6,178 bases of DNA from positions 1-6,178 of the forward strand of contig JAIFLS010000083.1 in NCBI GenBank assembly GCA_020048935.1, given 5' to 3'. Shown here in pieces: positions 1 through 6,178 of the stretch. Made by a program: the position numbers and the translations under genes. The notes under the pieces were generated by a model that did not search any database, was not told where the DNA came from, and was given only the letters and a program-made list of their open reading frames with translations. The DNA comes from a bacterium. GTDB taxonomy: Bacteria; Verrucomicrobiota; Kiritimatiellia; UBA8416. How positions within the stretch are numbered: the first letter of the stretch is position 1; each line of letters begins with the position of its first letter.

Positions 1-558
1 CATCCAGCCGAGATCGCGCGATTCAGGGATCGGCGCAATAGGGGCTTCGTCCTTCGGAATGAACTCGAAATCCACGGGGAACTCACGGCACCCGAAGTAT
101 GGACGGTGGAAGCACTGCCCGACCGAGGCACGGCGAATGAACATCTGTTCGAATTTCACGACATTGTCTTCCGGACCGGCCTTGTCGGTCATCTCGAAAT
201 CCGCGTGGATAACGTACGCTACATCCCGCAGGAACAGGCCAGCGCGCTGCTGGCGTTCCTCCTCCACATAAATCCCGAGGTCGCCCGTCCCTTTGTTCAT
301 GGCGGACTTGACCGATCCGGCAGGAACCACACAACCGACTTCATTGCGGCGGACAGATTCCCATTTCACCGGGTTCAGCACATCAATCTGTAGAATACGC
401 CAGCAAATAGCGGGCTTCCACAGAATCGCCTCCAGAATCCCGCGTGCAGCCGATGGTGTCATCACCTCATAGCTGACACGCTCCACCTTCATCTCCGGCC
501 GCGTAAAGCAGGCATTCTGCCCACTCACCCTTAACCGGAACGGATTGCTTTTTTGCAT
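1..558 (-). CDS. cas5c: Cas5c/Cas5d, type I-C CRISPR Cascade subunit and crRNA endoribonuclease (3' end cut by window edge)
   Basis: Reading the minus strand from the ATG at 558-556 gives 186 codons without a stop, running off the left edge. Family members are roughly 210-240 residues, so some 40 C-terminal residues are missing. The product has the Cas5d hallmarks: an N-terminal RAMP strand with CFTRPEMKVERVSY (17-30), then TPSAARGILEAILWKP (34-49), VLNP (60-63), RRNEV (70-74), the EDN..K segment (130-135) and the GQCFHRPYFGCREF stretch (147-160). In type I-C, Cas5 takes the place of Cas6: it cuts the repeat RNA and stays on the 5' handle inside Cascade. The residue triad described for Bacillus halodurans Cas5d (Tyr46, Lys116, His117) appears here as Leu46, Lys135 and Phe136. 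The gene follows cas3 by 12 bases and has its own ribosome binding site. Family assignment is secure; catalytic competence is not. Confidence 0.93.
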   Translation of the reverse strand, partial: MQKSNPFRLRVSGQNACFTRPEMKVERVSYEVMTPSAARGILEAILWKPAICWRILQIDVLNPVKWESVRRNEVGCVVPAGSVKSAMNKGTGDLGIYVEEERQQRAGLFLRDVAYVIHADFEMTDKAGPEDNVVKFEQMFIRRASVGQCFHRPYFGCREFPVDFEFIPKDEAPIAPIPESRDLGWM

Positions 559-562
559 TTTA

Positions 563-569
563 TCCCCTT
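563..569 (-). promoter_or_regulatory. Ribosome binding site of cas5c
   Basis: On the minus strand the bases before the cas5c start read AAAGGGGATAAA and then ATG. The AAGGGGA core lies 4 bases before the start codon and inside the 12-base gap after the cas3 stop. It fixes the ATG at 558 as the start and makes translational coupling to cas3 plausible. Confidence 0.7.
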
Positions 570-570
570 T

Positions 571-2805
571 CTATTCAATTAACGCTTCTGGTGCATACGA
601 ATCGATTTTACCTGGAGGTAGATAGCCGTACCGCTCGGAGTACAGGTTTCTGTTGTGGAGTACGCAGATCCCCGGCCAATCCTTCAACAGATGCGCGTGG
701 TCGGCATCTAGTAGCATTTGGTGCTCGCGCACCGGTATGCTAACAGTAAACCGCTGCAGCCTTCGCAAATGCCGCCGCGCGTTCCCACTTTCATCCAGAA
801 GTTTGTCCACAGTCGCTTGCGCCTCGCCATACGGCACAATGATTGGGCGTTGCCAGTCGTCATCAATCATGCGGAAGCGCTCAGCGGCAGTTCGAAAAGA
901 AAACTCCAAATTTCCCCCCAGTAACTCCAGAATCTTTTTCTTATCCAAAGCATCACTGCCAAGCTGGAAAAAACGCTGACCGAAGTAGCTCCGGAACGTT
1001 TGCGGGAGAAAAACCTCGGGCAGCCGATCCGCCCTCAAATATTCCCGTGCCAGAGATGCGGGCGACTGCACATAGCGCGGCTGATCCTGCGGCACAAAGA
1101 CAATTGTTTTCCCGGCCGTCAACATCCCTTCCCGGTTGCAGCGTCCCGCCGCCTGGGCAATAGAATCCAACCCGGACAGAGCCCGATAAACAACCGGGAA
1201 ATCCAAATCGACACCCGCCTCCACGAGCGATGTGCTGACCACGTACAATGGCAAGGCATCCTTTTTCAGGCGCTGGCGAATGACGGCCAGCACCATGCTC
1301 CGGTGCTCAGCACAAAGATTTGTCGTCAGACAAAGCGTTTGCGCTTCCGGTAATCGGTCCGCCAGCTCACGACAATCATCCTTACGATTCAACACACAGA
1401 GCACCGATTGATTTTCGCTCAGTAAATGTTCAGCAACCGTATCGTACGGAATCGGACCAAGCCCCTGTAGAACGTCTACTTCAACTCGTTTAAGGCGTGT
1501 AGAAAGCAAATCTGGATCTTTCACAATCTCGGTAACGGACGAAAAACCCTCGCGGAATCGGAAATCGAAACTGTCGGTTTGCGTCAACACCGGTTGCGTC
1601 GCTGTACACAGCACGGGAGTGACGCCGTAATGCCGTTGCAATTCACGGATGGCAAAGACGACCGGACGAAGGAATTCAGGCGGAAGACACTGTGCCTCAT
1701 CAAAGATCACCACGCTGTCGGCAATGTTGTGCAGTTTGCGGCAACGACTGGTCTTGGCGGCATACAGCGATTCAAAGAACTGCACACTGGTGGTCACAAT
1801 GATAGGCGCATCCCAATTCTCTGTCGCCAAGCGGCTGCGGACACTCTCCCGCGTCTCATCCTCGTCGACAACATTGCAGTGATGTTCCAGCACGGCAGAC
1901 TCGAATCCGGGAATATGCCGGAACACATCGGCGGTCTGTTCAATAATGCTGGTATAGGGAATCACATAGATAATCCGCCGTTTGCCTTGCTTTATGGCAT
2001 GTCGCAACGCGAACGCCATTGAGGCAAGCGTTTTCCCGCCTCCGGTTGGTACCGTCAAGGAGAATGCCGTCGGCTCGGATTCGGCGGCAGCCTGGCACTG
2101 CGTGAGCACTTCCGCACGAATGCGATTAACCTCAGTGGATTCCGCATGGGCGCACATCGCCTTCATGTGTTTGTCAAAATGGGAAAGCAGCTCACAAAGG
2201 TCCGGATATTCAGATTGCCGAATCCGACTTCGACTGCGATCCATGAATGCTTCCGTGTCCAGAAAATCCGCATCGACCACGCACGAGAACAGCATACGGA
2301 CGAAGAAAGATATATCAGCATGGTTCAGCAGCGGTTTTGGCGGGGTGGGTTGCGGTTGCCGCTTGATCTCATCCGGCACGATTTCCAGTAGTGGTGCCGA
2401 TAGTTCCGGAGTTCGCATCTTCGGCTCCAGCGCCTTTGCCCCCGAATCTGCCGATGCATAATCCGCCAATCCGGCATGATGCCCCATGATCAGCCAACAA
2501 AGCACACGGTCAATGCCTTTCCAGCCTCGACTTTGCGCCAAATGACCGCCAGAAACCGAGTGAACCACCTTTCCCGGCATCGTCTCCAGATGAGATTCAA
2601 TACCGTTCGCATCGTACAGCATCTTCTGGAACGCATCCGAGTACTTCCCCAGATCATGCCAGAGACCGGCCATACGCGCCCACTCCTCACCGCCGAATGG
2701 CTTGGCAAATCCTGCCGCCTGCTCCGCCACATTCCGCAAGTGGTCTTCCAGGGGCTGCCACTTTTCCGGGGGCTGGCCTTCCAGGCTGTGGGCGTAGTAG
2801 TTCAT
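571..2805 (-). CDS. cas3: Cas3, HD nuclease-helicase of a type I-C CRISPR-Cas system
   Basis: The 744-residue product is a single-chain Cas3 of normal length. The HD nuclease domain comes first: His22 (DHLRNVAE), the HD pair His50-Asp51 (WHDLGK), His82 (VHS), GHH (108-110) and Asp178/Asp180 (VVDADFLDTE) are the expected metal ligands. The SF2 helicase follows: Walker A TVPTGGGKT (251-259), DEAQ box (369-372), TAT motif III (401-403), STSLVEAGVDLDF motif V (524-536) and QAAGRCNR motif VI (551-558). All key residues are present, so the enzyme looks active. In type I systems Cas3 is recruited to the R-loop made by Cascade, nicks the displaced strand and unwinds and degrades the DNA in an ATP-dependent way. 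The start is supported by AAAAGAGAAG just upstream. cas5c follows 12 bases after the stop, the order typical of I-C operons. GC content is visibly lower than in the upstream gene. Confidence 0.97.
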   Translation of the reverse strand: MNYYAHSLEGQPPEKWQPLEDHLRNVAEQAAGFAKPFGGEEWARMAGLWHDLGKYSDAFQKMLYDANGIESHLETMPGKVVHSVSGGHLAQSRGWKGIDRVLCWLIMGHHAGLADYASADSGAKALEPKMRTPELSAPLLEIVPDEIKRQPQPTPPKPLLNHADISFFVRMLFSCVVDADFLDTEAFMDRSRSRIRQSEYPDLCELLSHFDKHMKAMCAHAESTEVNRIRAEVLTQCQAAAESEPTAFSLTVPTGGGKTLASMAFALRHAIKQGKRRIIYVIPYTSIIEQTADVFRHIPGFESAVLEHHCNVVDEDETRESVRSRLATENWDAPIIVTTSVQFFESLYAAKTSRCRKLHNIADSVVIFDEAQCLPPEFLRPVVFAIRELQRHYGVTPVLCTATQPVLTQTDSFDFRFREGFSSVTEIVKDPDLLSTRLKRVEVDVLQGLGPIPYDTVAEHLLSENQSVLCVLNRKDDCRELADRLPEAQTLCLTTNLCAEHRSMVLAVIRQRLKKDALPLYVVSTSLVEAGVDLDFPVVYRALSGLDSIAQAAGRCNREGMLTAGKTIVFVPQDQPRYVQSPASLAREYLRADRLPEVFLPQTFRSYFGQRFFQLGSDALDKKKILELLGGNLEFSFRTAAERFRMIDDDWQRPIIVPYGEAQATVDKLLDESGNARRHLRRLQRFTVSIPVREHQMLLDADHAHLLKDWPGICVLHNRNLYSERYGYLPPGKIDSYAPEALIE

Positions 2806-2867
2806 GCGGCTTCTCTTTTAACGGCTTATTGGTTTGCATGCAATCGCAACTTGATACATCGCTATCA
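2806..2867 (-). promoter_or_regulatory. 62-base linker before cas3 with two small dyads, possible operator or promoter
   Basis: This gap separates the regulator's stop codon from the cas3 start. It contains TGATA-N6-TATCA (2852-2867, perfect 5-base arms) and the 10-base palindrome TTGCATGCAA (2834-2843). A poor promoter match (TTGCAT, 17 bases, TAAAAG) overlaps the palindrome. No strong terminator hairpin is seen, so transcription could continue from the regulator into cas3. Whether the dyads are protein-binding sites is inference; short dyads occur by chance. Confidence 0.3.
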
Positions 2868-4037
2868 TCACGTTTTTACTCCGGCTTGGTTGAGGGTGGC
2901 GCGGATCTGGGCTAGTTCCTCGACGGCGGCGGGCTTCTGGGCGGCGACTAGCAGGAGGTCGCCCAGGCGGCCGTTGGGGGTGAGGACGCGGCGCGAGGCG
3001 TCGGGTTCGCTGTTGCCAGTGGCGGCGTAGTGCGCTTTGATGCGCGCCTGGAGTTCTTTCAGTCCTGCGGGCGTGATCAGGTCGAGTTCGCCAAGCCGGT
3101 AGAGGAAGGCCTCGGCCGAGACGCCGAAGCGATGCTTGAGGCGCAGAAGCAGCTCCCAGGTCCATTGCCCCGGTGTCACCCCCACCTGCCGGACACTGGC
3201 GCTGACGGCCTCTTCCGGCATCAGGAAGAAGGCCGCGAAGCGCCGCGCGGCATGCTCGCCGTCCAACCCGCCGATCTTGGCGTGCGCGGCCAGCCCCCCG
3301 TTGTAGAGGTAGATCCGCCCAAGTTCGAAACAGAGGCGGAACAGTTGCCGCTCGACCGTGATCTCTTCGGCAATCAGGAAGAAGGCGTTGGCGCACTGGC
3401 GGTCATAGCAGGAGACGCTCTCGACCTTGGCCGGCAACGGCAGGAACACCACCCGCAACCCGGCGTTCTCAAAGAGTTCGAGATAGTCGAAGATCACGGC
3501 ATCGCTGATTCCCAACAACCCGCGCACTTGCGCCGTGAAACGCTGAAAGCCAACCTGTGTCGCGGGTAGCTTGAGCGTCAGCGGGATCGCGGCCTGCTTC
3601 TGTACTTCGACAATGTCCTCAAGCGCAAGAAAGCAATTGATGACGCTGTCGATCATGCGAATGGTCTTGTCGCTCAGGCGAGCGGTTTCCGGCTCGAAAC
3701 GGATGATACGCGCCTGCACGGCGGTGTAGTCGTACGCCGACGCGGTAAAGGACTGTTCGGAGTGGCACTCGTCGCTGCCATAGGGTACAGCCGCCTCGCG
3801 CACCACGTAGCTACGGACCGTGTCGTCAAGCAAGTGGTTGACGTCGGTATGCAGTATCTGCGCCAGTTTCCATAGAACCGGCACCGACGGCAGGTGATGA
3901 CCTCTTTCCAGCGTATTCAACGGGCCAGTGCGGATACCGACTTTCCCTGCCAACTCGGCCTGGGTCAGGTTGTGCTGACGACGGAGCGCCCGGATCCGGC
4001 GTCCAAGCGCACTTGAATCTGGCTTTTCGTTTTTCAT
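2868..4037 (-). CDS. XRE-family transcriptional regulator fused to a degenerate ImmA/IrrE-like (DUF955) domain
   Basis: Numbered from an upstream in-frame ATG at 4079, the product is 403 residues; from the preferred ATG at 4037 it is 389. A Cro/C1-type helix-turn-helix covers about residues 24-85 (ALGRRIRALRRQHNLTQAEL through the LERG turn to LAQIL). A linker of about 100 residues follows, then an ImmA/IrrE-like region (about 190-330): ERQLFRLCFELGRIYLY (243-259) aligns with the family's ERQRFTLAHELGH segment and RFAAFFLMP (280-288) with FAAELLMP. The zinc-protease HExxH is FELGR (251-255), so both histidines are gone. The protein probably binds DNA and is not a metalloprotease. The 4037 start is preferred because the 14 extra residues are AT-rich and overlap a promoter-like sequence. 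Neither start has a clear ribosome binding site. Sitting 62 bases before cas3 on the same strand, it may regulate the cas operon. Its GC content matches xylB, not cas3. Confidence 0.88.
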   Translation of the reverse strand: MKNEKPDSSALGRRIRALRRQHNLTQAELAGKVGIRTGPLNTLERGHHLPSVPVLWKLAQILHTDVNHLLDDTVRSYVVREAAVPYGSDECHSEQSFTASAYDYTAVQARIIRFEPETARLSDKTIRMIDSVINCFLALEDIVEVQKQAAIPLTLKLPATQVGFQRFTAQVRGLLGISDAVIFDYLELFENAGLRVVFLPLPAKVESVSCYDRQCANAFFLIAEEITVERQLFRLCFELGRIYLYNGGLAAHAKIGGLDGEHAARRFAAFFLMPEEAVSASVRQVGVTPGQWTWELLLRLKHRFGVSAEAFLYRLGELDLITPAGLKELQARIKAHYAATGNSEPDASRRVLTPNGRLGDLLLVAAQKPAAVEELAQIRATLNQAGVKT

Positions 4038-4043
4038 GTTTGT

Positions 4044-4073
4044 AGTAAACACGAATGATGAATATCGTGTCAA
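4044..4073 (-). promoter_or_regulatory. Candidate sigma-70 promoter of the XRE/ImmA-like regulator gene
   Basis: The minus strand has a perfect TTGACA (4073-4068), an 18-base spacer and TTTACT (4049-4044, four of six consensus matches). Transcription would begin near 4037, at or almost on the preferred ATG, giving a leaderless or nearly leaderless mRNA. This fits the lack of a ribosome binding site. If translation began at 4079 instead, this promoter would lie inside the gene. Confidence 0.5.
4049..4070. promoter_or_regulatory. Inverted repeat ACACGA-N10-TCGTGT, candidate operator
   Basis: Perfect 6-base arms at 4049-4054 and 4065-4070 are separated by 10 bases. The dyad overlaps the candidate -35 box on one side and the end of the -10 box on the other, as expected for a repressor that blocks RNA polymerase. 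The obvious candidate ligand is the XRE protein encoded just downstream, acting on its own gene. That link is inferred from position only. Confidence 0.4.
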
Positions 4074-4240
4074 TATCATTCATAGATTATTATTTCTGTG
4101 CTGCAACCCAGGGGCTTGATTCGCACTTGAACGGAATAAAAATCTACAAGACCGGCTGGGTACCGAAAGATTTAGGTGTTTTCGGGTTGCGGAAGGCGGC
4201 GGAATCAGACTAAATACACGGAAATCGATTTTCCCGGGCG

Positions 4241-4324
4241 CACAGCTCGCGAGGACGCCCGCCCCCCATACGGGTCATTACGCATGTCCCGGGGCCTGGA
4301 GGGCGAGCGTCCTCGCGAGCCGTG
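4241..4324. repeat. 84-base palindromic element (REP/MITE-like inverted repeat)
   Basis: Two 27-base arms, 4241-4267 and 4298-4324, are inverted copies matching at 24 of 27 positions, sharing the core GCTCGCGAGGACGC. The 30-base centre holds a second dyad (4271-4277 with 4285-4291, 6 of 7 paired around a 7-base loop). ATTTTC-like and GAAAAT-like bases flank the outer ends, which could extend the pairing with a bulge. All three arm differences become G-U pairs in minus-strand RNA but A-C mismatches in plus-strand RNA. There is no T-run on either side, which argues against a simple intrinsic terminator. A dispersed palindromic repeat is the best guess, but only one copy is visible here, so repetition in the genome is not shown. 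Confidence 0.75.
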
Positions 4325-4397
4325 AAAATAGAGTTGATCAGGGGGTGACTGTCGGGCGTTGGTTAGTGCTGTCTTCAGTCTTCGGTCTGATATTAAA

Positions 4398-4402
4398 AGG
4401 AG
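4398..4402 (+). promoter_or_regulatory. Ribosome binding site of xylB
   Basis: AGGAG, within AAAAGGAGTG, lies 8 bases before the ATG at 4411. It is a strong match and sets the xylB start. Confidence 0.85.
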
Positions 4403-4410
4403 TGTAGCAA

Positions 4411-6009
4411 ATGGCGGATGAAAAGAAGTTGTTTCTCGGGCTGGATTCCAGCACGCAGGGGTTGAAGTGCACAATCATCGACGAGGCGTTGAATACGGTC
4501 TATGAGCGGGCGATCAATTTCGACCGCGACCTGCCGCGCTTCGGCACGAAGGGCGGTGTGCAGGTCGCCGCGGATGGCCTGACGGTGACCTCTCCCGCCC
4601 TGATGTGGGTGGCGGCGCTGGATCTGCTGCTGGAGCAGATGCGCGCGGACAAGGCCCCGCTGGCGCTGGTGCGGGCGATCTCGGGTTCCGGCCAGCAGCA
4701 TGGCAGCGTCTGGCTGAATGCAAAAGCCGAAAGCAAGCTGCGCAACCTGCAGGCGGACCAGCCGCTGGAGACCCAACTGGCGGACATCTTCTCGATCGCG
4801 GATTCGCCTGTCTGGATGGACTCGAGCACCGGTGCGCAATGCGCCGCAAGGGAAAAGGCGCTGGGCGGGGCGCAGGCAGTGGCGGACCTGACCGGATCGC
4901 GGGCCTATGAGCGTTTTACCGGCAACCAGATCGCCAAGATTCACGAGCATCAGCCGGCGGCCTTTGCCGCCACGTCCCGCATCGCCCTGGTCAGCTCGTT
5001 CATCCCCTCGTTGCTGATCGGCGGTTTTGCGCCGATCGACGCCAGCGACGGTTCGGGCATGAACCTGATGGACATCCGCCGCAAGACCTGGTCGCCAGCA
5101 GCACTGGACTGCACCGCCCCCGGGCTGGCGGCAAAGCTGGGGCCCATCGTCGCCTCGCACGAGAAGGCCGGCACCCTTCACAAATGGTTCAGCCAGCGCT
5201 ATGGGTTTACGGCGGATGTGCAAGTCATCGCCTTTTCCGGCGACAACCCGAACAGCCTGGCAGGTCTGCGCCTGCAGGATCCGGGCGATGTCGCCATCAG
5301 CCTGGGCACCAGCGACACGGTCTTTGGATTCCTGGCGGAGGCCAGGCCCTCGGCCAGCGAGGGACATATCTTCGCCAATCCGGTAGCGCCGGACGCCTAC
5401 ATGGCGATGCTGTGCTACAAGAACGGTTCGCTGACACGCGAGTTCATCCGTGACCAGTCGGCAGGCGGTTCGTGGAAGGCATATGCGCAGCACCTGGAGG
5501 CCTCGCCGGTCGGCAACGGGGGCTGCATCGGCTTCTATATCCGCGATCCGGAAATCACACCGCCGATCCTCAAGACCGGCATCTGGCGTTTCGATGCCGC
5601 AGGCAAGCCCGTGGACCGGTTCGAGCCGGCGCAGGATTGCCGCGCGGTCTACGAGGGGCAGTTTCTCTCGATGCGCCTGCACGGGCGCAACGTCGGGTTC
5701 AAGCCGCACCGTATCCTGGCCACCGGCGGGGCATCGGTGGATATGAGCCTGATCCGCGTGATGTGCAACGTGCTCGGTGCACCGGTCTTCGTCGCCGAGA
5801 AAGCAGATTCGGCCTCGCTGGGGGCGGCGTATCGCGCACTGCACGGCTGGCGCTGCCTGAAGGCCGGCGGCTTCGTGTCCTTCGGCGAGATTCTAAAGAC
5901 TGCCGCCCCGTTCAAGCAGGTCGCCACGCCGGATGCCGGTGCGCACGCGATCTATACCGCCATGCTGGAACGCTACGCGGAGTTGGAGAAACGGGTTGTC
6001 AAAGGGTAG
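4411..6009 (+). CDS. xylB: Xylulokinase of the eukaryotic XYLB type (FGGY carbohydrate kinase)
   Basis: The 532-residue product phosphorylates a sugar with ATP, most likely D-xylulose to D-xylulose 5-phosphate, feeding the pentose phosphate pathway in the cytoplasm. The FGGY layout is complete: phosphate-binding LGLDSSTQGLK (9-19), SGSGQQHGS substrate loop (91-99), DSPVWMDSST (131-140), TGSRAYERFTGNQIAKI (161-177), the catalytic-base region PIDASDGSGMNL (Asp210 the likely base), FSGDNP (275-280), SLGTSDT (297-303) and adenine-site ATGGAS (437-442). These blocks resemble human XYLB (about 536 residues) more than the shorter E. coli XylB (about 484). A strong ribosome binding site fixes the start. 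The next gene begins 18 bases after the stop, so the two are probably cotranscribed. A related ketose could be the true substrate, but the XYLB resemblance is strong throughout. Confidence 0.93.
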   Translation: MADEKKLFLGLDSSTQGLKCTIIDEALNTVYERAINFDRDLPRFGTKGGVQVAADGLTVTSPALMWVAALDLLLEQMRADKAPLALVRAISGSGQQHGSVWLNAKAESKLRNLQADQPLETQLADIFSIADSPVWMDSSTGAQCAAREKALGGAQAVADLTGSRAYERFTGNQIAKIHEHQPAAFAATSRIALVSSFIPSLLIGGFAPIDASDGSGMNLMDIRRKTWSPAALDCTAPGLAAKLGPIVASHEKAGTLHKWFSQRYGFTADVQVIAFSGDNPNSLAGLRLQDPGDVAISLGTSDTVFGFLAEARPSASEGHIFANPVAPDAYMAMLCYKNGSLTREFIRDQSAGGSWKAYAQHLEASPVGNGGCIGFYIRDPEITPPILKTGIWRFDAAGKPVDRFEPAQDCRAVYEGQFLSMRLHGRNVGFKPHRILATGGASVDMSLIRVMCNVLGAPVFVAEKADSASLGAAYRALHGWRCLKAGGFVSFGEILKTAAPFKQVATPDAGAHAIYTAMLERYAELEKRVVKG

Positions 6010-6027
6010 CAAGAAAGGAATCGCAAC

Positions 6028-6178
6028 ATGGAAACGATGACATTCAATGGATGGGATAATTGCGTTCGGCTGTCGAACGGGACGATAGAATTGGTGGTGA
6101 CGACGGCGGTCGGACCGCGCATCGCGCGGCTGGGCTATATCGGCGAGCCTAACCTGTTCGCCGAGTACGCGGACCAGA
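6028..6178 (+). CDS. DUF4380-like protein, N-terminal fragment (cut by window edge)
   Basis: Fifty codons are visible from the ATG at 6028 with no stop before the right edge. AAAGGA (6014-6019) lies 8 bases upstream. The fragment has GWDNCVRLSNGTIELVVTT (8-26), then VGPRIARLGYIGEPNLFAEY (28-47). This resembles the opening of DUF4380 proteins, beta-rich folds distantly like aldose 1-epimerases, in which a conserved 'VGPRI' turn follows 'IELVVTT'. The function of that family is not established. The tight spacing after xylB suggests a shared operon and a role in sugar handling, but this is inference. No signal peptide is visible, so it is probably cytoplasmic. The family assignment is from memory of its opening motif and is moderate in certainty. 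Confidence 0.6.
   Translation, partial: METMTFNGWDNCVRLSNGTIELVVTTAVGPRIARLGYIGEPNLFAEYADQ

Larger units (their letters stand above)
4038..4410. other. Divergent intergenic region between the XRE regulator and xylB
   Basis: This 373-base stretch holds the regulator's promoter region at its left end, an 84-base palindromic element in the middle (4241-4324) and the xylB ribosome binding site at its right end. The section 4074-4240 is more AT-rich and contains only a 52-codon open frame (4055-4213) without a ribosome binding site or recognisable similarity. No convincing plus-strand promoter for xylB was found: TTGATT (4116-4121) followed by an AT-rich tract near 4137-4143 is a weak match with a spacer that is too short. 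No tRNA or CRISPR repeats are seen. Confidence 0.7.

Noticed and set aside
59..393. Open frames on the plus strand opposite cas5c
   Set aside because: They are antisense to a recognised Cas5 sequence, lack ribosome binding sites and show no motifs.
2818..3396. A 192-codon minus-strand frame within the XRE gene
   Set aside because: It overlaps the well-supported XRE/ImmA-like frame and its product is Arg/Pro/Ala-rich, typical of an out-of-frame reading.
4055..4213. A 52-residue plus-strand open frame in the intergenic region
   Set aside because: It has no ribosome binding site, begins inside the regulator's promoter and dyad, and its product is not recognised.
4241..4324. The palindrome as an intrinsic transcription terminator
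   Set aside because: Neither side of the hairpin is followed by a T-run, and it lies between divergent genes, upstream of both, where a terminator is not expected.
4205..4474. An 89-codon minus-strand open frame across the palindrome and the xylB start
   Set aside because: Its sequence is largely the palindromic repeat and the antisense of xylB; there is no family resemblance.
4393..5844. A 483-codon open frame on the minus strand opposite xylB
   Set aside because: It is fully antisense to a clearly functional xylulokinase, has a low-complexity Arg/Ala/Gly/His-rich product and no recognisable motif. Long antisense frames are common in GC-rich genes.
1..6178. CRISPR array within the window
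   Set aside because: No regularly spaced direct repeats were seen. In type I-C loci the array usually lies after cas2, which would be beyond the left edge.

Overview
The window looks like a bacterial chromosome segment with two unrelated halves that diverge from a 373-base intergenic region (4038-4410). The left half, read on the minus strand, is the front of a type I-C CRISPR-Cas operon: cas3 (571-2805) followed 12 bases later by a cas5c/cas5d gene cut by the left edge (1-558). Directly upstream of cas3, on the same strand and 62 bases away, is a gene for an XRE-type DNA-binding protein fused to an ImmA/IrrE-like domain (2868-4037). The right half, read on the plus strand, is a sugar operon: a complete xylulokinase of the eukaryotic XYLB type (4411-6009), then 18 bases later the start of a DUF4380-like gene cut by the right edge (6028-6178).

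Organism: base composition and the xylB/DUF4380 pairing suggest a fairly GC-rich bacterium, possibly of the Planctomycetota-Verrucomicrobiota-Lentisphaerota group. This is an impression from protein resemblance; no rRNA or other phylogenetic marker is present. In hand-counted 60-base lines, cas3 is near 42-65% GC, while the XRE gene and xylB lines are about 60-80%. The cas genes may therefore have a different origin from both neighbours, with the shift falling at about position 2815, between the XRE gene and cas3.

How the genes work together: in type I-C systems Cas5 processes pre-crRNA (there is no Cas6) and forms Cascade with Cas8c and Cas7, and Cas3 degrades the targeted DNA. cas8c, cas7, cas4, cas1, cas2 and the array would be expected beyond the left edge. 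The XRE/ImmA-like protein is placed to control this operon, but its protease motif is degenerate (FELGR where HELGH is expected), so induction by self-cleavage or partner cleavage of the IrrE/ImmA kind is unlikely without another mechanism. A near-consensus promoter overlapped by an inverted repeat lies just before its start.

The most notable points are the pseudo-protease regulator next to a type I-C operon, the substituted Cas5 ribonuclease positions (L46 and F136 where Y/H and H are usual), a candidate leaderless autoregulated promoter, and an 84-base palindromic element (4241-4324) whose arms pair completely, with G-U wobbles, only in minus-strand RNA.
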